NCBI GenBank assembly: GCA_050953425.1
Contig: JBMNMQ010000007.1
Coordinates: 434,001-498,000 of the forward strand
Origin: RUG100 sp050953425
GTDB lineage: Bacteria; Bacillota; Clostridia; Peptostreptococcales; Anaerovoracaceae
DNA length: 64,000 nucleotides
Reading direction: 5' to 3'
Made by a program: the position numbers and the translations under genes. Shown here one piece after another: positions 16,298-22,649 of this stretch. The notes below the pieces were generated by a model. It was given only the letters and a program-made list of their open reading frames with translations, was not told where the DNA came from and made no database searches. Numbering within the stretch: position 1 is the first letter of the stretch; every line of letters starts with the position of its first letter.

Positions 16298-16933
16298 ATG
16301 ACGACGGAAACGATGGCCGATATGGAGATCCGCAGCTTTCTCGACCGGCTCGCCGGCAGCAGTCCGACCCCGGGCGGCGGCGGGGCCGCCGCGCTCGTCG
16401 GCGCGGTCGGCGCGGCGCTGGGCAGCATGGTCGGATCGCTGACAGTCGGCAGGAAAAAATACGCGGCGGTGGAGGAGGAGATCCGCCGCCTGCTGGCACG
16501 CGCGCAGGATCTGCGGCAGCAGCTGCTCGAGCTGATCGACGAGGATCGCCGGGCTTTCGCGCCGCTGGCCGCGGCGTACGGTCTGCCGACCGACAGCGAA
16601 GAGGCGCGCCGGCACAAGGAAGAAGTCATGGAAAACTGTCTGCGGCAGGCGGTGCTGCCGCCGCTGAAGATCATGCGCGTCTGCTGCGAAGTACTGCAGC
16701 TGCTGCAGGAATTCGCCGCCAAGGGCAGCCGCCTGGCCCGCTCCGACGCCGGCGTCGGAGCCGCCTGCTGCCGCGCGGCGCTGCAGGGCGCGTCCCTCAA
16801 CGTCTTTGTCAATACCCGGCTGATGCGCGATCGGGAACGGGCGGCGCAGCTGGACGCGGAAGCGGAGGAGATGCTGGCAAAATACGCGCAGACGGCGGAA
16901 GAACTGTTTCAGCAGGTACGGGAGGAACTGTAG
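16298..16933 (+). CDS. fchA: Methenyltetrahydrofolate cyclohydrolase (FchA, cyclodeaminase family)
   Basis: 211 residues, all helical. Family start DMEIRSFLDRLAGSSPTPGG followed by a Gly/Ala-rich helix. In anaerobes this family converts methenyl-THF and formyl-THF, or deaminates formimino-THF. Here the fhs neighbour and adjacent folD favour the cyclohydrolase role. folD starts with no intervening base after the fchA stop. Confidence 0.88.
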   Translation: MTTETMADMEIRSFLDRLAGSSPTPGGGGAAALVGAVGAALGSMVGSLTVGRKKYAAVEEEIRRLLARAQDLRQQLLELIDEDRRAFAPLAAAYGLPTDSEEARRHKEEVMENCLRQAVLPPLKIMRVCCEVLQLLQEFAAKGSRLARSDAGVGAACCRAALQGASLNVFVNTRLMRDRERAAQLDAEAEEMLAKYAQTAEELFQQVREEL

Positions 16934-17773
16934 ATGGCGGAAATATTGAATGGCAGAGAAGTGGCAGCTGCTCTCGACGCCCGCACGCGGGAAGCGGCGG
17001 AGATGCTGCGCGAGGGCGGCACCGTCCCCTGTCTGGCGATCGTGCGGGTGGGAGACGCGGCGGACGACATCGCCTATGAGCGGCAGGCCGGCCGCAAGGC
17101 GGAGAAGCTGGGCATTCACGTACGGCGGGTGCGGCTGGCCGCGGAGGCACCGCAGCAGGAACTGCTGGGCGCGATCCGCGCCCTCAACAGCGACAGCCTC
17201 GTGCACGGCATTCTCCTGCTGCGGCCGCTGCCGCCGCATGTCGACGAGGATCTGGTGCGCAATACTCTTTCCCCGAGCAAGGATGTGGACGGCATCACCG
17301 ATTATTCGATGTCGGGTCTCTTTACCGGGGTCGGGTTTCAGCCCTGCACGGCGGCGGCCTGTCTGGCGGTGCTCGATCACTACGGCATCGACCCGGCCGG
17401 CCGGCGGGCCACGGTGATCGGCCGCAGCCAGGTGGTCGGCAAGCCGGCGGCGATGATGCTGCTGGCCCGCGACGCCACGGTGACCATCTGCCATTCGCGC
17501 ACCGCCGACCTGGCCGCGGAAGCGCGCCGCGCCGACATTCTCGTGGCCGCGATGGGCAGAGCGGGCGCCGTCGGCGCCGACTGCATGAATGAGCAGCAGG
17601 TGATCCTCGACGTCGGCATCAACGTCGACGAGGACGGCCGCCTGCGCGGCGACGTCGACTACGAGGCGGCACTGCAGCACGCCGGCGCCGTGACGCCGGT
17701 GCCGGGCGGTGTCGGCACGGTGACCTCGAGCATCCTCATGCAGCACGTCGTGACGGCGGCAATGGGAGAATGA
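16934..17773 (+). CDS. folD: Methylenetetrahydrofolate dehydrogenase FolD, cyclohydrolase residues not conserved
   Basis: 279 residues with the NADP-binding Rossmann motif VIGRSQVVGKPAAMMLL and PVPGGVGTVTSSIL. In bifunctional FolD the motif YXXXK supplies the catalytic Lys of the cyclohydrolase reaction. Here Tyr48 is kept, but the +4 position is Ala52 (AYERQAGRK). The Gln of the usual GILVQLPLP is Leu96 (GILLLRPLP). KDVDG (Asp119) remains. This suggests a dehydrogenase-only enzyme with FchA as cyclohydrolase. The residue alignment is by eye, without a gap. Confidence 0.9.
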   Translation: MAEILNGREVAAALDARTREAAEMLREGGTVPCLAIVRVGDAADDIAYERQAGRKAEKLGIHVRRVRLAAEAPQQELLGAIRALNSDSLVHGILLLRPLPPHVDEDLVRNTLSPSKDVDGITDYSMSGLFTGVGFQPCTAAACLAVLDHYGIDPAGRRATVIGRSQVVGKPAAMMLLARDATVTICHSRTADLAAEARRADILVAAMGRAGAVGADCMNEQQVILDVGINVDEDGRLRGDVDYEAALQHAGAVTPVPGGVGTVTSSILMQHVVTAAMGE

Positions 17774-17854
17774 AGCAGCGAGCGTGAAGACGAGAGACAG
17801 AGACCGAAACAGGAAGACAGGAAGAAGACGGGAAACGAAGACGGGAGCACGGAT

Positions 17855-18604
17855 ATGAACGGGGACGAGAAAAAGCGCCGCAGCACGGCGTCAGTATCGC
17901 CGGCAGGCGCGGGAGATGAGGCGGCGTTTGCGCATCTGGATCTGGAACGCGAAGCGCGTACCGGGATGCCGGAGGCGGTCTTCTGCGAGGGCAAAACGAC
18001 GGCGCAGGCCGCGGCGATCGTCCGGCGGCTGGCTGCGACCGGCTCGCGGGTGCTGGCCACCCGGGCCGATGAAGAAGTCTGGCAGGCGGTGCGGGATGCC
18101 GTGCCGCAGGCGGTGTACTACGAGCAGGCGCGGATCATCTTTGTCCCCGCGGTCGGTTCTGAAGACGGAACGGATCAGGTGACCGGCGGAAAGCGCCCGG
18201 CGGCGGGGCGGATTGCCGTTGTCAGCGCCGGCACCGCGGATCTTCCGGTCGCCGAAGAGGCGGCCGTGACGGCGTCCTGTCTCGGCAGCGAAGTCGACCG
18301 CATCTATGACGTCGGTGTCGCCGGCGTACACCGGCTGTTCGAGCACCTCGACCGCATCCGCGCGGCACGGGTGGTCATCGTCGTCGCCGGCATGGAGGGC
18401 GCACTGGCCAGCGTGGTCGGCGGACTGGTGGCGGCACCGGTCATCGCCGTGCCGACCAGCGTCGGCTACGGCGCCAATTTCGGCGGCCTTTCCGCGCTGC
18501 TGACGATGCTCAACAGCTGCGCCGCCGGGGTCGGCGTCGTCAACATCGACAACGGCTACGGCGCCGCCTGTCTGGCGGACAGGATCAATCGGCCGCGGCG
18601 CTGA
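17855..18604 (+). CDS. larB: Nickel pincer cofactor biosynthesis protein LarB
   Basis: 249 residues, AIR carboxylase-related. LarB carboxylates nicotinic acid adenine dinucleotide in synthesis of the nickel pincer nucleotide. Seen: AHLDLEREARTGMPEAVFCEGKT split over the N-terminal domain, VVSAGTADLPVAEEAA, IVVAGMEGALASVVGGL and PTSVGYGANFGGLSALLTMLN, all typical. The first 25 residues are variable. Followed by a larC-like gene. larE and a lactate racemase gene are not in the window. Confidence 0.85.
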   Translation: MNGDEKKRRSTASVSPAGAGDEAAFAHLDLEREARTGMPEAVFCEGKTTAQAAAIVRRLAATGSRVLATRADEEVWQAVRDAVPQAVYYEQARIIFVPAVGSEDGTDQVTGGKRPAAGRIAVVSAGTADLPVAEEAAVTASCLGSEVDRIYDVGVAGVHRLFEHLDRIRAARVVIVVAGMEGALASVVGGLVAAPVIAVPTSVGYGANFGGLSALLTMLNSCAAGVGVVNIDNGYGAACLADRINRPRR

Positions 18605-18669
18605 AGCGGCGCGAAAAAGCGATAACACGGTGCGGAGAAAAGGAGGCGCGGCGCAGGCCGCGGAAAGCG

Positions 18670-19371
18670 ATGGAACTGTATATCGATGCAGGCAGCGGAG
18701 TCAGTACGGATATGCTCAGGGACGCGCTGCTCGATCTGGCGGCGCATCTGCCGGACGGAGCGGCGGCCGGCCGTGGCGCGGCGGAACACGCGGCACGGCA
18801 GACGGCGGCACTCGGTCCGCTGCCGGCGCATCGCAGCTATACCGCGATGCGCAGCATGCTGCTGCAGGCGGACCTGACGCCGGCGACGCGGGACACCGCC
18901 CTGGCGGTCTACGCGGCGCTGGCCGCCGCCGAAGCGGAAGTCCACGGCGAGACACTGGAGACGGTGCATTTTCACGAAGTGGGGCGTGCGGAAGCCGTCG
19001 CTAACATTGTCGCAGCCGCGGCGGCGCTGGAGACGCTGAATCCGGCCGGTATCTGGGTTTCCGCGGTGCATGACGGCTGCGGCACGATCCTCTGCAGCCA
19101 CGGCGAGCTGCCGGTGCCGGTGCCGGCGGTGCGGGCGCTGCAGCAGCAGTGCGCCTATACTTTTGTCCAGGATGATATCGAGATGGAGATGGTGACGCCG
19201 GGCGGTCTGGCGGCGCTGATCGGTTTCGGAGCGGCAGCGGTGCCGCCGGAGCGGCAGGCGGCGCTGCGGAAGAGAGTGGAACAGGCACGGCGGGACGGCC
19301 GCTGCGGCGTCGGCCGGGGTACCCGCGATACCGGCCGTGACGGCTTAAGGATTTACGGGCTGCTCACTTAA
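18670..19371 (+). CDS. larC: LarC-like nickel insertion protein, LarC1 domain only
   Basis: 233 residues. Matches the N-terminal LarC1 (DUF111) half: DAGSGVSTDMLRDALLDL replaces the usual DCFSGISGDM start; HFHEVGRAEAVANIV and GELPVPVPAVRAL are typical. The CTP-binding LarC2 half is absent: the frame ends at 19371 within a 23-bp tandem repeat and the opposite strand is occupied beyond it. Some bacteria join LarC1 and LarC2 by programmed frameshifting; no LarC2 sequence is seen in any plus frame downstream. Function without LarC2 is uncertain. Confidence 0.75.
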   Translation: MELYIDAGSGVSTDMLRDALLDLAAHLPDGAAAGRGAAEHAARQTAALGPLPAHRSYTAMRSMLLQADLTPATRDTALAVYAALAAAEAEVHGETLETVHFHEVGRAEAVANIVAAAAALETLNPAGIWVSAVHDGCGTILCSHGELPVPVPAVRALQQQCAYTFVQDDIEMEMVTPGGLAALIGFGAAAVPPERQAALRKRVEQARRDGRCGVGRGTRDTGRDGLRIYGLLT

Positions 19372-19412
19372 GAATTTACGTGCCGCTTACTTAAAGATTT
19401 ACGGCCTGTTCG
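19344..19412. repeat. Three tandem 23-bp repeats holding the stop codons of two convergent genes
   Basis: Units at 19344, 19367 and 19390, each CTTAAGGATTTACG with variants plus nine less conserved bases. The TTAA core gives TAA on both strands: larC stops at 19369-19371 in unit 2 and the acyl-CoA synthetase stops at 19391-19393 in unit 3. Confidence 0.9.
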
Positions 19413-21370
19413 ATGGATTCGGTCCGCAGTTTTTCCTGTTCTCTGCCGCGGCGGATTTTCGCGCTGGTGGTGCGGTGCAGGGGCTCATCCGTGAGGATGA
19501 GCTTTTTTATCTGCTGATGCGCCGGCAGCGTTTCATTGATGGCGTCGAGGTCGCGGTCGACCAGGCGGCGGATCGCGGCCGGCTGCGGGGCGATACTGCG
19601 GCGGCGGAACCAGGCAGGGTCGTAGACCAGCTTGAGGCAGACGACCGGGTCATCCTCGCTGCGTCCGCGGCGGGGTACGCCGCTGACCAGGCATTCGCGC
19701 ACGTAGGGCAGCCGGTTGACCAGCGTTTCCAGCTCTTCCGGATAGACGTTCTTGCCGCTCTTGAGAACGATGACATTGCGGCTGCGGCCTCGCAGGTAGA
19801 GAAAGCCGTCGTCATCGAGAAAGCCGCGGTCGCCGGTGTGAAACCAGAGGCTGTCCGCTTCCTGGCGGAGGACGGCTTTCGTGGCGGCCGGATCGCCTTC
19901 GTAGCCGAGCATCACCGAGGGCGCCTGCACGGCGATTTCACCGACGCCGTCGCGGTCGGGGCTGAGAATGCGGAGGCTGACGTTGGGCAGCGCCTTGCCG
20001 ACGGAACCGCTGCGGCGGTGGACGTCGTTCTCGATGGTGATCGCCGGTGAGGTTTCGGTCAGTCCGTAGATCTGCGCCGTGAGGATGCCGGCTTCGTTGA
20101 GCCCGTCGAGCACCTGCGGATCGGCGACGCTGCCGCCGGTCATGACCAGGCGCAGATCGGCGCCGAGCTCCCGGCGCAGGGCGTCCTTTTGTGCTGCGTT
20201 CTGTGCCGCTTCGTCCGCCGCGCTGCCGGGCTGTGCGGCGACGCGGGCGACAGCCTTGTGATAGAGCTTTTCAAGGATCAGCGGCACCGCCATGAAGACG
20301 GTCACGTGCGCTTCCCGCAGCGTACGCTGCAGCTGCCGCAGTCCGCTGCAGTAAATGCTGCAGGCACCGCAGGCAAGGGGCGCGAGCATCGCGGCGAGCG
20401 CCCCGTAGGTGTGGTGGTAGGGCAGGAAGGCGAGATTGACGTCACCGGGCACGATACGCTGGCAGGAGGTGAAGCCGTAGAGATTGGCGCAGAGATTGCG
20501 CTGGGAGAGCATCACCGCCTTGGCGCGGGAAGTGGTGCCGGAGGTGAACAGCAGCACGGAGCAGGTATCGGCGTCGAGAGGCAGATCCCGGCAGGGATCA
20601 AAGCCGCGGCGGCGCAGGGCGGCGCCTTCCCGCAGCAGCGCCGGCAGCGACAGGACTTCCGCGTCGCCTGTTCCGGCGGCGCCCGCATTGCTGCCTGCGG
20701 TGCCGTCTGCATTTGACGCGGCGGCGCTTGCTTTGCTGCCCGCGGTACCGTCTGCTTTTAACGCGGCGGCGCTTGCTTTGCTGCCCGCGGTACTGTCTGC
20801 ATTTGACGCGGCGGCCGCTTCATTTTCCCGGCTGTGCTCGTCACAGTTTTCCGCGGCGCGGATCAGCGCCTCATCGTCGAGAAGAATCCACTGCTCCACC
20901 CCGGTCTCGCCGCGGTGCCGCAGTTCGTCGGCCAGCTTCCGGTGGGCGCGGTCGAAAAAGAGCACGCGGGCTCTGCTCCGCCGCAGCAGGGAGGCGCATT
21001 CTTCGCGGGGCAGGCCCTTGTCCAGCGGTACCACGCGGGCGCCGGCGGAGAGGGCGGCAAAATAGCCGAGCACCCAGGAGCAGCTGTTTTCGCCGAGCAG
21101 CGCGACGGAGATGCCGCTCTGCCAGCCCGGCATCCTGGCCAGCGCTGCGCCGAGTTCGGCGTTCCAGGTGCCGAAGCGGCGGTAGCTGATCTCGACCTCG
21201 GCGGGCGCCGCGGCCGGTGGTCTTCCCTTTTGGCTGTTCTGCGCCCGGAGGCGGAAAGCAGGGCGCGCCGCGAAACGGCGCACGTCGTCCTCCAGCATCT
21301 GACGAAGATCGTGGTATTGACGCTGCGGGATGCGGATTTCCAGTCGTTGAGCTGCTGCGGCAGAATACAT
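19391..21370 (-). CDS. Long-chain acyl-CoA synthetase (AMP-binding)
   Basis: 659 residues of the ANL adenylating superfamily. P-loop motif LLFTSGTTSRAKAVMLSQ, YGLTETSPAITIEND, TGDRGFLDDDGFLYLRGR, SGKNVYPEELE and the C-terminal catalytic Lys in TTSAKIRRGR. Activates a fatty acid to acyl-CoA. The start is placed at 21370 (MYSAAAAQRL) because GGAGG lies 8 bases upstream; the frame is open 12 codons further. Residues about 184-228 are three 15-residue Ala/Ser/Gly repeats not seen in the family, placed before the AMP-binding motif. Divergent from a DUF1836 regulator. Confidence 0.88.
   Translation of the reverse strand: MYSAAAAQRLEIRIPQRQYHDLRQMLEDDVRRFAARPAFRLRAQNSQKGRPPAAAPAEVEISYRRFGTWNAELGAALARMPGWQSGISVALLGENSCSWVLGYFAALSAGARVVPLDKGLPREECASLLRRSRARVLFFDRAHRKLADELRHRGETGVEQWILLDDEALIRAAENCDEHSRENEAAAASNADSTAGSKASAAALKADGTAGSKASAAASNADGTAGSNAGAAGTGDAEVLSLPALLREGAALRRRGFDPCRDLPLDADTCSVLLFTSGTTSRAKAVMLSQRNLCANLYGFTSCQRIVPGDVNLAFLPYHHTYGALAAMLAPLACGACSIYCSGLRQLQRTLREAHVTVFMAVPLILEKLYHKAVARVAAQPGSAADEAAQNAAQKDALRRELGADLRLVMTGGSVADPQVLDGLNEAGILTAQIYGLTETSPAITIENDVHRRSGSVGKALPNVSLRILSPDRDGVGEIAVQAPSVMLGYEGDPAATKAVLRQEADSLWFHTGDRGFLDDDGFLYLRGRSRNVIVLKSGKNVYPEELETLVNRLPYVRECLVSGVPRRGRSEDDPVVCLKLVYDPAWFRRRSIAPQPAAIRRLVDRDLDAINETLPAHQQIKKLILTDEPLHRTTSAKIRRGREQEKLRTESIEQAVNL
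20686..20820. repeat. Three in-frame 45-bp repeats inside the acyl-CoA synthetase gene
   Basis: Units at 20686, 20731 and 20776. On the coding (minus) strand they translate to variants of NADGTAGSKASAAAS. The length is a multiple of three, so the frame is kept. Confidence 0.92.
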
Positions 21371-21407
21371 GGTCCGTGCCTCCAATTGCATATAATAACG
21401 GGACATC

Positions 21408-21422
21408 TTGTATTAAATACAA
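21408..21422. promoter_or_regulatory. Perfect 15-bp palindrome, probable operator
   Basis: TTGTATTAAATACAA, symmetrical about its centre A. It touches the -10 box of the acyl-CoA synthetase promoter and covers its predicted transcription start. Placement suits a repressor. The divergent DUF1836 protein is a candidate ligand by position only. Confidence 0.65.
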
Positions 21423-21450
21423 TATAACAGCGTTTATGTTACTTTGTCAA
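21421..21450 (-). promoter_or_regulatory. Promoter of the acyl-CoA synthetase gene
   Basis: Minus strand TTGACA (21445-21450), 18-bp spacer, TATATT (21421-21426). Confidence 0.8.
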
Positions 21451-21480
21451 GAGAAGAGACGGTGTTTTCCGCCCTCATCG

Positions 21481-21510
21481 TTGACAACCTTTCCCGCTGC
21501 ATGGTATCGT
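21481..21510 (+). promoter_or_regulatory. Promoter of the DUF1836 gene, leaderless layout
   Basis: Perfect TTGACA, 18-bp spacer, TATCGT; seven bases then ATG at 21518. The predicted transcript starts at or one base before the start codon. Confidence 0.6.
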
Positions 21511-21517
21511 TACATCT

Positions 21518-22009
21518 ATGGAAGAAAAGGATATGGCGGAGAAAAAACAGGAACGAAAATTCAAGCTGCCCCGCTGGGAGGAACTGCCGGATGTCGACCT
21601 CTATCTCGAGCAGGTGCTTTCGCTGATCAACCGCAGCATGGCCGGGCTTCTGGCCGGCCGCCGGCGCAGCGTGCTCACCCGCACCATGGTCAACAACTAT
21701 GTGCGGCAGAAAATCATCCCCGCGCCGGTAAACAAGAAATACGACAAGCGCGCGGTGGCGGCGCTGTTTCTGATCTCCTATTTGAAATCGGTTTATTCGA
21801 TCGGCGACATCGCGCGCCTGATCGCGCTGGCCATGGGACGCGACGACATGTTGCAGGCGTACAATAAATTCTGCGATTATACCGAGGAAGCGGTCGAGCA
21901 GACGTTTGCCCGGGCAGAGGACGAAGAGGACATGGACTACTTGATGAAGATGGTGGCCCAGTCGTTTGCCGGACAGCTGTTCGCGCTCAAGGTGCATCTG
22001 CACAAGTAG
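21518..22009 (+). CDS. DUF1836 protein, probable DNA-binding regulator
   Basis: 163 residues. The core from LPRWEELPDVDLYLEQVLSL through VLTRTMVNNYVRQKIIPAP to YSIGDIARLIAL is the DUF1836 domain, whose middle resembles a MerR-like helix-turn-helix. No ribosome binding site precedes the first ATG. An internal ATG six codons on (MAEKKQ) has AAAGGAT upstream and is an alternative start. It is divergent from the acyl-CoA synthetase, so it may regulate fatty acid activation; this is inference from position. Confidence 0.7.
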   Translation: MEEKDMAEKKQERKFKLPRWEELPDVDLYLEQVLSLINRSMAGLLAGRRRSVLTRTMVNNYVRQKIIPAPVNKKYDKRAVAALFLISYLKSVYSIGDIARLIALAMGRDDMLQAYNKFCDYTEEAVEQTFARAEDEEDMDYLMKMVAQSFAGQLFALKVHLHK

Positions 22010-22157
22010 CCGCGCTCGCAAGCCGCCGCGGTCGTGAGCGGCCGCGTTCATGAGCAGCCGCGAACGGCGGCGAGGCGGACCTCTGCGCTGCGCTGCGGCG
22101 GGACGGCCGCCTTCTTGGGAAGTGAGACCGGCGAGGCCGGCGAACCTGCGCGTCTCC

Positions 22158-22186
22158 TTGACAAAGCGGGGAAAAAACAATAGAAT
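22158..22186 (+). promoter_or_regulatory. Promoter of the valS T-box leader
   Basis: TTGACA, 17-bp spacer, TAGAAT. Predicted start near 22193. The preceding 22010-22157 is GC-rich with degenerate GTGAGCGGCCGCG-type repeats and no gene. Confidence 0.85.
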
Positions 22187-22192
22187 AGGGCA

Positions 22193-22438
22193 GTACAATC
22201 GCATAGAGCGTGGAAGAAGAGCAGTAGCGTGCCGGCCCCCGGCAGAGAAGGAGATCCGCAGGCTGAAAGATCTCCGGGAAGGCAGTGCGTGAAGGTCGCT
22301 TTGGAGCTCACGGAAAACAAGCGCTGCGTCCGGCAGCCGGTGACGGCACCCGCCATGCGGGGAAGGCGGACGCGGAACAAAGGTGGTACCGCGGACAGAG
22401 AGTTCAGTTCGTCCTTTGCAGGACGGACTTTTTCTTTG
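22193..22438 (+). promoter_or_regulatory. T-box riboswitch controlling valS
   Basis: The conserved T-box core AGGTGGTACCGCG is at 22381-22393. It is followed by a terminator (AGTTCGTCCT/AGGACGGACT stem, 22406-22429, then TTTTCTTT) that would be replaced by an antiterminator when uncharged tRNA binds. Stem I lies in 22205-22320. A GTC triplet at 22295-22297 in GAAGGTCGC is the likely specifier codon (Val), matching the downstream valyl-tRNA synthetase. The stretch 22439-22649 after the terminator is leader without a gene. Confidence 0.9.
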
Positions 22439-22649
22439 CCCGGCGCGGGCGTGGAATAACAGCCGGTTGACGGCAGTCGCCCGCAGGGACCCCGGTGAAA
22501 CCGGCGGCTCGGCCGCGGCGAAGGGAAAAGCCCGGCCGCAGGCGGCTTCCCCGGCGGATACGGGGCTGCCCGCCGGGAGCGAAGAAAAAACAGAATAAAG
22601 CGCGTGCGCGAAGCGTACGCACAGCACCGCAGGAATACGGAGGATAAAT

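Noticed and set aside
19372..19700. LarC2 by frameshift downstream of larC
   Set aside because: No plus-frame translation resembles LarC2; the region is coding for the acyl-CoA synthetase on the other strand.
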